Origin: Diplonema japonicum
Taxonomy: Eukaryota > Euglenozoa > Diplonemea > Diplonemida > Diplonemidae
Reading direction: 5' to 3'
DNA: 64,000 nucleotides
Assembly: GCA_964019335.1 (NCBI GenBank)
Contig: OZ025670.1
Coordinates: 496,001-560,000, forward strand
Shown here: positions 48,018 to 56,686 of the stretch, one piece after another
Position numbering within the stretch: the first letter of the stretch is position 1
How the letters are laid out: each line of letters starts with the position of its first letter
Position numbers and translations under genes: made by a program
Notes under the pieces: generated by a model
Told to the model about the DNA's origin: nothing
Databases searched by the model: none
The model's input: only the letters and a program-made list of their open reading frames with translations

Positions 48018-49238
48018 ATGGAAACGTATGAGGCAAAAGTGCAGACTGTGTTCCTCGACATGGATTCGAAGAAGCTCAAAGTGCTCTCGTTCGATCAATT
48101 CAGCAAGGCTTTAGTGAGGCTGGGGTTGAACATACCAGCGGTTGCAGTGCAGGATCTACACCGGAAGACAGATGTGAATATGGACGGGGTAATTGACTAT
48201 GATGAATGGCAGCGTTTTGCAGAAGCCTACCCGACGCTGCTTGACTGTCTGTATTACCGCATTAAGGACTATTGGTTCAACGTTGCACAGAAGGAAAGCA
48301 TCGCGCACTGTGTCGAGAACATCGCGATCCTACGAGACGAAGAAAACAAAGCCCAGGCAGCCCACCACGCCACTCAAACACAAGTCAACGACTTTGAGAT
48401 GCAGCTTTCCACCCAAGCACAGCACCTCAGCGACGCCAACAACCGCCAGCTCATCGCCGAGTCCACCCTAAACAGCCGCAAACATGACACCACAGAAACC
48501 CGCCGCGTCCTTGACCAGCGCAAACAAGACCTCGCCACATCGAAAGAGAACGAACGTGCAGCCTCGGCCACAATGAAAGAAGCGCAAAGAACGGTCGAAG
48601 CATCCATCAGAAGGGTCCAAAGCCATGAAGCCGCCTTGTCCATCGCGCACGAAAGACAGAAGGAGCTCGAGGCGCTTCTTCAAGAACAGCGAAAGATTGT
48701 AGAACAGCACAGGCTCGAATCCGACAAGTGTCGTTTAGACCTATCTGAAGCTGAAAATATCTCTTTTGAGGCCAGCAGCGTTTGCAGAGAGGCAATACGC
48801 TCCGCTGAACGAGCTAAAGATTCTGTGATCAAGGCAGAGGTAGAGGTGTCTGCAAACGAGCAACTGGAGAATGAGGCAACCCTTGCAGTAGTTAACAGCC
48901 AGGCAGAAGTGAAGAAAGAGATGATACATCTCGAAGAGCTTGGGACTCAGCTCACTCTCGCTAAATGCGATGAATCAAAAGCCAAGCAGCGTATTGAGGA
49001 CCTGAAGGCAAATGTTAGAATGGCTGACAAGGATCTGCAGGAGCTTCAGAGGGAAGAGCACACATTTGCAGGTAAAAGACTGGCTGTGAGCGATGAAGAA
49101 ACGCCTCTCATAGATCAGGAGATGAAGCTGCGGGCGGTGAGGTCCTCACTAGAGAACGAGGAAGCAAAGTTAGTTTCTGACTTTGCGAACTACACAGGCA
49201 GGGTCCCTAGATCGGCTTCAAGACCGACCAAAAGATAG
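48018..49238 (+). CDS. EF-hand plus long coiled-coil protein
   Basis: 406 residues. The first ~75 residues resemble a pair of EF-hands. The second is canonical (DVNMDGVIDYDEW, with Asp/Asn/Asp at positions 1, 3, 5 and Asp-Glu at the end); the first (DMDSKKLKVLSFDQF) has lost key ligands. Residues ~95-385 are continuous coiled coil rich in Ala, Glu, Gln and Arg. The tail is basic (RVPRSASRPTKR). A Ca2+-responsive structural protein, possibly flagellar, is a reasonable inference, but no ortholog is recognised. Single exon; the start follows a long pyrimidine-rich leader. Confidence 0.7.
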   Translation: METYEAKVQTVFLDMDSKKLKVLSFDQFSKALVRLGLNIPAVAVQDLHRKTDVNMDGVIDYDEWQRFAEAYPTLLDCLYYRIKDYWFNVAQKESIAHCVENIAILRDEENKAQAAHHATQTQVNDFEMQLSTQAQHLSDANNRQLIAESTLNSRKHDTTETRRVLDQRKQDLATSKENERAASATMKEAQRTVEASIRRVQSHEAALSIAHERQKELEALLQEQRKIVEQHRLESDKCRLDLSEAENISFEASSVCREAIRSAERAKDSVIKAEVEVSANEQLENEATLAVVNSQAEVKKEMIHLEELGTQLTLAKCDESKAKQRIEDLKANVRMADKDLQELQREEHTFAGKRLAVSDEETPLIDQEMKLRAVRSSLENEEAKLVSDFANYTGRVPRSASRPTKR

Positions 49239-49952
49239 ATTAGATCCCACACTCAGTTTTTAATTGTAAGTTGTATTTCAGCATCCCCCCTCCCTTTTAT
49301 ATTATGCACAATTCTGCCACGGGCATTGAAGGCTCTCTGTTCTTCACAGCTAGCGTTTCTTAAGGAGTTGCGTACCGAAGTCGCTTTAGTTTCTTCGCGT
49401 CATCGACATCCTGAACCTAATGTACTCGTGTCTACCCGCTACGGGGACCCCTACCTTTGGGGGGGTGAAGTCCGTAGCTGTAACCCCTTTCAGCTTTCAG
49501 TGCCGACGGTGTCCTCGATGACGCTGTAGGAGGACTTTCCGTCAAAGGCGATGTGGACAGGCTTCTGTCCCTTCTTCGGTTTCCCAGGCACCGGGTAGAC
49601 GATGAAGGTGTCCCTGAGAAGGTGGCGATGTTGATGTCCACCTGCGTGGCCCTTGCCACTGCCAGCACACAGACCAGATCTACGCTCGCTCCGTCCTTCG
49701 AGTGGGCGACACAGTACTCGTCGAGGCTTCGACCCCGCCACCGCGTACAGTCCGTACCCGTGTAACCCCGCCCGCAGTCTCTCCGCTCTGCTTCTTTTTT
49801 CCTCTTTTCCACTGTGTGGGCTGTACAGCCCCTCCGTCAGCCGATAGCAAGCTACATAGCACCACAAAGGGGATTTTCATTTCGCACAGCAGGAATTATG
49901 CTTCAAAAATAAATTTAACATGCAACACCACAGCACAGGATACACACCACAC
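49239..49952 (+). other. Region with a possible minus-strand coding relic
   Basis: More complex and GC-rich than other spacers. 49490-49810 holds the OTU-like relic listed separately. 49320-49480 has no recognised content. The stretch just before 49953 may hold the trans-splice acceptor for the PA28-like gene. Confidence 0.4.
49490..49810 (-). pseudogene. Possible OTU-protease-like fragment, frameshifted
   Basis: On the minus strand one frame reads SLDEYCVAHSKDGASVDLV then CVLAVARATQVDINIATF. The adjacent frame continues DTFIVYPVPGKPKKG and PVHIAFDGKSSYSVIEDT before a stop. A one-base shift near 49610 joins them. The outline (alpha helix, 'AlArat.vdI.I', then a strand and G..HYSVI) is that of the C-terminal half of an OTU domain, but the catalytic His position reads Ser and no N-terminal Cys block is visible. 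It is probably a mobile-element or gene relic, and the family assignment is weak. Confidence 0.3.
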
Positions 49953-50833
49953 ATGGCGGAGGTGAATCCCACAGATGAAACGAAGTCCATGTTCGAGCTT
50001 GTCAACGACGAGCTCACAAAGAACCTCCAGGTACGCGGTAATGTCATCTAATATGCACACAGGCGTTCATGGACAACTTACCCGGTCTGGTCTCGAAGTT
50101 CAGTTTATACTTAGAGACTACGAAGACTTTGAACCCTAAGTCGCGCAGAGGGGGGCGAGGGGTATAAAAAAGAGGGGGGAAAGAAAATAAATCTCAGGCA
50201 TTGTCCCCGTTGTTGAAGAGGAAGTCGCCATGCGAAGTATGCGAACCAAGGACCCCGACCAACAAGCCCTCTGTGGCAATCACGGAAGACGAAGAACTTC
50301 ATGCCATGGCTGCTTGTGGAGATATGCACATCATTGAGGAAGAGTTCTTTGCGAAACTAGAAAAGATGAACGAGGGGGTGCCGAAGCTTCCAGAGGACAA
50401 GCTGCTGATGAAGAATATGCACTTCCTGACCTGCGAGGCATATGAGTTGAGAATCGTGCTGTCGGGTGTGTGTGACTGGATCGAGATGCAGATGCCTGCC
50501 ATCAAGTCAGAAGACAACAGGGGAGTTGCCGTGCAGGAGGCTGTCATTAGACACCTTGCGCACATGAGGACCGCTGTGCAAGCCATCAACGAACGCCAAC
50601 GCTCTTACACAGACAAGGTTGCAGAGTACGCGACAAAATACTACAAAACCCCTGAAGCCGGCCGTCAATGGGCTCAAGCCTTCTTTCTCTGGAATCACGA
50701 CTTCTGGGACCAGCTGGAGAGAGACTGGCGCGAGCTCCGCCAGATTGTCACCCTCGCTGGCCGTCTCCTGTCCCTTAATATGGACAGGCTTACTAGGCCT
50801 AGGACTCCCACGCACTCCTTCAACTACATGTAG
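49953..50833 (+). CDS. Proteasome activator PA28/REG-like (11S) subunit
   Basis: Exons 49953-50030, 50063-50161 and 50198-50833; introns 32 and 36 nt (GTACGC...ACAG, GTATAA...CTCAG), phase 0. About 270 residues. The C-terminal four-helix region fits PA28: EAYELRIVLSGVCDWIEMQMPAI matches the helix ending in W-I-x-x-x-x-P-x-I; then NRGVAVQEAVIRHL (the conserved activation-loop block with Gly and QE), a long helix with YATKYYKTPEAG, and the final LLSLNMDRLTRPR. The linker after residue 60 is variable. 11S caps bind the 20S proteasome and open its gate; trypanosomes have the homologous PA26. No KEKE insert is present. Homology is judged from the motif order. Confidence 0.75.
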
Positions 50834-50974
50834 AACAACTTGCATTCTACTGCATAGAGTATAAGCAGTGGAATCGAAACAATGGCCCCTTTTGTTAGGA
50901 TGGTTCAAGTATCTATACAGTTTCGTTTTAAGGTTTTCTTGTTTCCGGGTAACTCAGCCGGTTTCTTTCCAGCA

Positions 50975-50975
50975 G
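50975..50975 (+). promoter_or_regulatory. Putative trans-splice acceptor AG
   Basis: GGTTTCTTTCCAGCAG ends at 50975, twelve bases before the ATG at 50987. It decides between that ATG and the in-frame ATG at 50882. Confidence 0.45.
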
Positions 50976-50986
50976 GGCAACATAAA

Positions 50987-52866
50987 ATGGGGCAGGGTGG
51001 GAGCGCCGAAGTGAAGGGGGCGGCAGGTGAGACTTGTGTCGAGGAAGGGAAAATGGGTGCATGGGTGATGGAAGGACCTGTGGGTGTGGAGAGCTTAACA
51101 GTAAGCAGTAGTGTGGCGATTCCAGAGCCGGGGAAAGGTGAGGCAAGGATAAAGGTTATGGCTGCGGGGCTCAATTATCACGATGTCCGGAGAGCCCACA
51201 CTGAGCTGTCTTACCCAGCAGTCGTGGGGTTGGACGGCGCTGGCATAATTGATGCTCTGGGGCAAAGCTGCGACCACTCGCTCCCTGTGGGATCGAAGGT
51301 GTATTTCACATGCGACTCGAACCAGCCACATGGCACCCTTGCGGAGTACACCATCGTGCGTTCCGACAAGCTCTTCATCATGCAGGAAAACGTCTCTTTC
51401 ACGACAGCAGCGTCCCTTCCGACGGCAGGCTGGGCTGCGTATCTTGCGGTGCACCACAAGCTTCGTGTCACAAAAGGTAAGACCATCTACATCACGGGCG
51501 GTGCTGGGGGTTTGGGGGGTTTTGCTGCCAATATGTGCAAAACAGCTGGTTTGACAGTCATCAGTTCCTGCTCCTCCTACAACACCAGCTACGCAAAAGA
51601 GATGGGTGCCGACTACGTATTGGACTACACATCTGACAACATACCAGAAGAGGTCAGCACCATCACGGATGGGAAGGGCGTCGACTACATCCTGGATATT
51701 GTCGGGAGTGAGTCCGTGAACCAGAACATACAACTCCTGGCACACGGGGGACATGTCTGTACTTCAAATGGCATAGTCACACATAGCAAAGACCTCTTCG
51801 ATAAGGGCGTTTCCGTGCACTACCTACACCTTGACGGGTTGTACATCTCACCTTTCCAAGCACATGAACTGAAGATCCTCGCTGACACAGTCATGCACCT
51901 CACTTCTATCAACCAGCTCAAGACCAACATCGGTGAAGTAGGGAAGTGGACAGATGTCCGTGAAGCTCTCCAAACGCTTTCCACAAGACACATAAGGGGC
52001 AAGCTAGTCATCAATGTTGAGCCGCTGCACACTAAAAGAGCAGAGCAAAAGGCTCTCGCACAGTCCAAAACTTACTTAATCACTGACAAGGCCTCGCTTG
52101 AGAACTTGCTTAAGAGTGCAGCAGCATCAAACCCCAAGGTGGTTGTCTCAGAGGCTGTCTTGGGGTTTGCTGGTAAGACGGTGAAGGTAACTGAAACTGC
52201 AAATGGCCTCGTGAAGTGCTTGCACGCTTCGAGAACCTGCTGGTTGCCTGTTGAGGCGATGACACAGGTATGATTGTCATGCACAGTCCATCTCTTCAGG
52301 TTGAAGACGAGCCGGCTGCTGAGTCAAGTAGCCCCGTTGCTGAGGCTGTCAGCCCACCGCCGGAATCGGAACCATCGCCACAGCAAGAAGTGCAGCCACA
52401 AGTTCCTGATGTCCAACAACAGGCCGCTGTCCCTCAGGAATTATCACCAATGGCGACACAGCCACAGCAGGTGCCGGTAGAACAAACCCCACCGCAGCCA
52501 CAGCAAGTGCACCAAGTGGAGCCACAGCAGCAGCCGCATGTTCAGCCACAGAAGATAGAACAGGTGCAGCAGCCACAGCAAGTCCGGGCAGTGCTCCCAG
52601 AACAGCAGGTGCAACATGTACAGCAGGTACAACCGCATCAGCCCCAAGTGCAGCAGGCTCAGCAGGCACAACCGCATCAGCCCCAGGTGCAGCAGCAGGC
52701 TCAGCAGTGCGCACCACAGTTGCCACAGGTATGGTCTCTATAAGTAGAATACCACTCCATCACACCATCGCAGGCAGGGGGTTACTACATCCCGCCCCAG
52801 TACCTCAAACGCGTGGAGGAGCAGAAAATAGAAGAGCTGAACAGACAGGCGCACTCGAGATTTTAA
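50987..52866 (+). CDS. Quinone oxidoreductase-like MDR protein with Gln/Pro-rich tail
   Basis: Exons 50987-52267, 52300-52728 and 52774-52866; introns 32 and 45 nt. About 600 residues. Residues ~35-350 form a zinc-independent medium-chain reductase: GEARIKVMAAGLNYHDV, VVGLDGAGII, AASLPTAGWAAYLAV and the NADPH loop YITGGAGGLGGFAANM. The N-terminus MGQGGS could be myristoylated. The second exon encodes ~140 residues rich in Gln, Pro and Val with repeated PQQV/PHQPQVQQ units, presumably disordered. The short last exon ends with AGGYYIPPQYLKRVEEQKIEELNRQ. The reductase probably uses NADPH on quinones or enones. A long poly-Q tail on an MDR enzyme is unusual; junction phases support a single transcript. 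Confidence 0.83.
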
Positions 52867-53359
52867 TTGTTCTTGACCATAATATCTATCTCGCAAACTG
52901 CAGTGTCCCACCCAACTGCCTCTATTCCATTGTCCACCGAGTGACACCAAGGGTTCACCCCATTCTTCTGTTTTTCTTTGCGTGCATGTAGTTCCAGGAT
53001 ATAAGAAAAGAAAAGAAAAAGAAACCGGGAGAAGTGGCTTGTTTGAAAGATCCAATTTCCTCGTTTCTTTTCTCCCTGGGGTTGCATGTATGGGTATTAA
53101 CTCTTTTTCTTTTTCTTTTCTTTTTTTTTTAACACGAACAGAATATATACGGTATATCTGGGCAAGGAGAGAGAAGAAGATGGGAAGACAAAAGAAGAAG
53201 AAAAAAGATGTCTGATCTTTACCCCCCCCCCCCCCCATGGAAAGAGAGAAGAAAGGAAGCAACAAGAACGAAAGAAATAAGGAAAAGGAAGAAGACGAGA
53301 AAAAAAAAAAGGCTCCTCCTCTTTCCCCAATTCTTCCTTTGTTTACTTTCAAACAAAAA
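52867..53359 (+). other. Intergenic spacer
   Basis: 3' flank of the oxidoreductase gene, then A/T- and C-run DNA. No gene recognised. Confidence 0.5.
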
Positions 53360-53556
53360 TATGGCCCTAAATTCTTAGACTCCCGCAAAATTACAAAAAA
53401 TTGAAAGCCACAAAGACGACCTTGCATCCTTGCATTTACATGAGTTGCGACTGCGTTCTCATGAAGGTGGATCGCAGTGCGAGTCCACATTTCGAAACAA
53501 ACAAATACAAAATGTGTGGGGGGGGGTTTTTTTTTTGGAGGGAATTTAGGGCCACA
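53360..53556. mobile_element. Candidate 197-bp MITE
   Basis: TATGGCCCTAAATTC at 53360-53374 matches the reverse complement of 53542-53556 at 14 of 15 bases. The interior includes a hairpin with CATGAG...CTCATG arms. It ends just before the next gene's ATG at 53572. No target duplication is evident, so it is tentative. Confidence 0.4.
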
Positions 53557-53571
53557 TGTATCACTAAAGGA

Positions 53572-53988
53572 ATGGGGAAAAAGACGCAGAAAGCAAAGAA
53601 TGATCCTGCGTCAGGCGCAGGGAGCATATTGAAGGCGAATGGTCACAAGGACATGGTTGGACTGCCTTGGGACCCGGAGCTATCAAGACAGGGGTTGAGG
53701 ATGCTGGCGGCGTTGGGGTTGGTGATGATGTTCATCGTAATCTACTGGGACATGCAGGAGTCGATGCTTAAGAAGAGCGACCTTGTGGCGACTACAGAGG
53801 AGATCGTTCTCGAAGCGGATGGCATCCAACACACAATCCCCATCGGGACGGAAGGCGTGGTGACTGAAATAACTGGGAACAAAGATGCACCAGCCACAGT
53901 AGAAATCATGGGCGTGCAGTTCGCCGCCCCACGACACACCGTGAAGAGGATTGAAATATCAAAATTCGATTCCGAAACCGGGCTTTGA
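53572..53988 (+). CDS. Single-TM hypothetical protein, 138 residues
   Basis: It starts MGKKTQKAKND. One hydrophobic helix lies at about residues 44-62 (MLAALGLVMMFIVIYW), preceded by a soluble basic segment. After it comes a ~75-residue beta-rich domain (EIVLEADGIQHTIPIGTEGVVTEITG...VEIMGVQFAAPRHTVKRIEI), which reads like a small SH3/OB-type barrel. No family is recognised. The start lies 15 bases after a short inverted-repeat element, so its leader may derive from it. Confidence 0.6.
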   Translation: MGKKTQKAKNDPASGAGSILKANGHKDMVGLPWDPELSRQGLRMLAALGLVMMFIVIYWDMQESMLKKSDLVATTEEIVLEADGIQHTIPIGTEGVVTEITGNKDAPATVEIMGVQFAAPRHTVKRIEISKFDSETGL

Positions 53989-54084
53989 AGAAAAAAAAAA
54001 AAAGAATTAAAGGAGACCCGTGAAGCCGGAAGGAAAGTGCGTTTATTTTTTATTTTTATTTTTGTTAGTTTTTATCTTAACACA

Positions 54085-54085
54085 G
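54085..54085 (+). promoter_or_regulatory. Putative trans-splice acceptor AG
   Basis: A T-rich tract (54042-54080) ends in AACACAG at 54085, 13 bases before the ATG at 54098, and excludes an upstream hydrophobic in-frame extension that is just the translated tract. Confidence 0.5.
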
Positions 54086-54097
54086 AATTTTGGTTGC

Positions 54098-55195
54098 ATG
54101 TCGTACGAAGAGGAAGCAGAGCCCAACCCCTGCGCATGGGCGGCCGCACTCACTTTTGACGACAACGAGATGTTTTCTTCTGTTGACCTCTTCATCAGCA
54201 GGCTAGAGGTTTTACGGCGGATCGAGGTCCACCTTATCTCTTTCATGACAAGCGGCAAGTTAGAGTTCACTGCACACGCGATGGGAAGGCACAATGAGGA
54301 GGTAGGAGCGGGGGGAACCGCACGCATCGGAAAAAAGCTAGCCAAGGTGGGTCGTTCCGCGAAGAAAAAAGCTCAGATCTGCACGGTGCTGGCCTTCGTA
54401 TACAAGCTTGTGCATGAAAACCGCCATGCCACACAGCGCGACGTGTTCTACTGCTTAATACAACACTTCACCACTCAACAGGAGCTCAACCAAACAATAC
54501 AGGACTGTGTCGCGATCTTGTCATGCGGTCGGTTTTCAATGAACATCATGGCAAGCACCAGGGGCTTTGTTGCGGGGTGCATACAATGGAACGACGGAGA
54601 TGGGTGGGTGGATGGTACTCAGACAGTGACTCAAGGACACTGCGTGCCAGGGTACTATTCGGACAATTTCCAGTTGAAAGTAACCGGCAAGTACTTGCTC
54701 GTAGTGGAGAAGGACTGCTTCTTCCAACAGTTCTGCGAGGCACGTATATGGGAGCACCTCCCCTGCACTATCATCACGGGGTGTGGCTTTCCTGACGTTG
54801 GTACACGGCTGCTGGCCAGCAAGATAGCGCACAGCACCCCCCGTCCCATCGTTTTAGGTCTCGTCGACTACAACCCTTACGGTGTTGCCATCCTCATGAC
54901 CTACGTTCACGGTTCCAAAGCCATGGGCCTAGAGGTCTTCCGTAACACGTTCTCTATTAACTGGCTAGGCATCCATGCTACAGAAGCAGCCCTCCACGAG
55001 GGCATGCCCCTCACACCTCAAGACAACACCGTCCGTGATACCCTGCTTGGCCACACAACTCTTCCACACGCGTGGCGCCAGGAGATTTTAAAGATGAACA
55101 AAAAAGTCGAGCTCCAAGCTGTCTACAACTCCTTCCGTTCAGCGGAGAACGTGGCGGCTATCAAGGACAAGGTTGTGGAGGGGAGGTACATTTGA
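54098..55195 (+). CDS. SPO11/topoisomerase VI A-subunit-like protein
   Basis: 365 residues, single exon. Meiotic double-strand-break transesterase family. The winged-helix part has TQRDVFYCLI with the candidate catalytic Tyr118. The Toprim part has LLVVEKDCFFQQF (Glu204), GCGFPDVGTR and GLVDYNPYG. In the last motif the usual D-x-D reads D257-Y-N259, so one metal ligand is Asn. The C-terminal block (LEVFRNTFSINWLGIHATEA) is also family-typical. Length matches SPO11 and Topo VI A (~360-400). Its presence suggests meiosis or a related recombination process; whether it is a SPO11-1/2/3 type cannot be told. The start is set by the AG at 54085. Confidence 0.9.
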   Translation: MSYEEEAEPNPCAWAAALTFDDNEMFSSVDLFISRLEVLRRIEVHLISFMTSGKLEFTAHAMGRHNEEVGAGGTARIGKKLAKVGRSAKKKAQICTVLAFVYKLVHENRHATQRDVFYCLIQHFTTQQELNQTIQDCVAILSCGRFSMNIMASTRGFVAGCIQWNDGDGWVDGTQTVTQGHCVPGYYSDNFQLKVTGKYLLVVEKDCFFQQFCEARIWEHLPCTIITGCGFPDVGTRLLASKIAHSTPRPIVLGLVDYNPYGVAILMTYVHGSKAMGLEVFRNTFSINWLGIHATEAALHEGMPLTPQDNTVRDTLLGHTTLPHAWRQEILKMNKKVELQAVYNSFRSAENVAAIKDKVVEGRYI

Positions 55196-55329
55196 CTTTC
55201 CCTAAACTCCAATCTCTCATTTCTTTTTTTGCACCCTTTTTTATAAAAGGTCGTCTTTACTTTATTTACACACGCACCCCGGTCACCTAAGCATCCATTC
55301 TATCTGTAAGGTGAATTAAGACAAGCAAG

Positions 55330-56139
55330 ATGCTGTCCCCACAGCCTCGAATCCCTGCGGCTGCATCATCAGACACGATGGGATCGTGGAACTACAAGGT
55401 AGGCGTTTTTCTAAACAATTTCAAACACCAACAGGTTTTCAGCGAATCAACCCCTACACAGTACGGGCTGTCCGACAGTTTATTGCAAAAGGAATCGGAG
55501 AGCTCATCTGAGGTAGTGGTGCCCATACTCAGGGAGGACTCCATTGAAAAGCACGCGACAGATCAGCAGATTATCAATGAGGTGATGGAGGCCGTGCATA
55601 AATACGAAAGAGAGCTGCGAAACAAGCAGCAAGTTAAGAAACCGAGTGAAGCCCCGGCAGCAAGAGAAAAGAAGCAGGAGAGAGAAAATCAACCGAGCAC
55701 GAAAAAGCCGGAAAAAGTGAAAGAAAAGGCGTTGAAGAGAAAAGCGCCCGTAGATAGAGCCGGGAAGAAAAAAACAGTGAAAAAAGAACGGGATGTCTTC
55801 AGCTTGATGTCGGACGAGGGTGAAGATAAAGCAAAACGGAAGCCACTGAAGCAGAGGAACCATAATGAAGCGAATATCATTACGAGAAAGTATGCCCACA
55901 CCCCTCTAAGTTCATCACACAACAGACCCTCTAAGCTGCAGGTGGTAGGCGGCAGACGGGACAAAACCACTGCGACCCGTAGCTGCAAGCCTCCCGTCAT
56001 TCATCCCTTCTTCGACCTCAAGGAAACAACTCTCACCAACGAGAGTCTCGCGCTCCTCACCTCTTCTCTCAACACACGTTGTTCACGTTACTGGGACAAG
56101 AACCACATAAAAGAATGGTCCCTGAAGATGATCGCGTAG
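55330..56139 (+). CDS. Lysine-rich hypothetical protein
   Basis: Exons 55330-55398 and 55435-56139, with a 36-nt in-frame intron (GTAGGC...ACAG). If the intron is retained the protein is 269 residues, otherwise 257. Residues ~70-190 are very basic (AREKKQERENQ, KALKRKAPVDRAGKKKTVKKER) and could be a nuclear localisation region. The last ~60 residues are less charged and end RYWDKNHIKEWSLKMIA. No domain is recognised. Confidence 0.55.
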   Translation: MLSPQPRIPAAASSDTMGSWNYKVGVFLNNFKHQQVFSESTPTQYGLSDSLLQKESESSSEVVVPILREDSIEKHATDQQIINEVMEAVHKYERELRNKQQVKKPSEAPAAREKKQERENQPSTKKPEKVKEKALKRKAPVDRAGKKKTVKKERDVFSLMSDEGEDKAKRKPLKQRNHNEANIITRKYAHTPLSSSHNRPSKLQVVGGRRDKTTATRSCKPPVIHPFFDLKETTLTNESLALLTSSLNTRCSRYWDKNHIKEWSLKMIA

Positions 56140-56686
56140 CACCATTCTCTCCCTTCTCATCTCCCTTCTCATAGAACTTAGAATTTTTTTCCCCCATTTT
56201 CTTTAGTTAATCTGGCGGTGGAGGGCTGTCGCCCTTCCTCCTCCCCCCGACCAGGGAATATAAAAAGAATAAGGCAGGCCTGTACCTTTTCTCTACACAC
56301 AGCTGCCTATCTACTGAGTCGTAGGTGAAGGCAAATCGTAGGTGAACCCAATTGCTTACCTCATTGTCTTGCTGCTTTCATTGTTTGCCTCATGGCACAT
56401 GAAAGGCCTTCACTCCCGTAACACCTTCCCGTGTTGCCTCCCCCCTTCAAGAAGCAGTCAATGAGCTCTCCGAACTGGCTCAGACCAATGCTTCCATTTT
56501 ATTCCTTATTGTAGAAATGCAAAAAAGTGTCGTCCTCTCGTTTCCCTCTTCCCTCTGCCGACTCTTGTGTTTTTCCTCTACATCGGTCCCGCCTCCTTTC
56601 TTTTCCCCCTCATCTGCTTCATCTGTCTGCCTATATATTTCTCTCTCTTTTCCATTCTTCTCGCTAATGTTACACAGGCCCCCGCA
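56140..56686 (+). other. Intergenic region
   Basis: Complex but non-coding-looking DNA to ~56500, with two AATCGTAGGTGAA/GTCGTAGGTGAA-like direct repeats near 56320-56345, then a pyrimidine-rich leader ending TTACACAG at 56677 ahead of the EML-like gene. No gene recognised. Confidence 0.45.
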
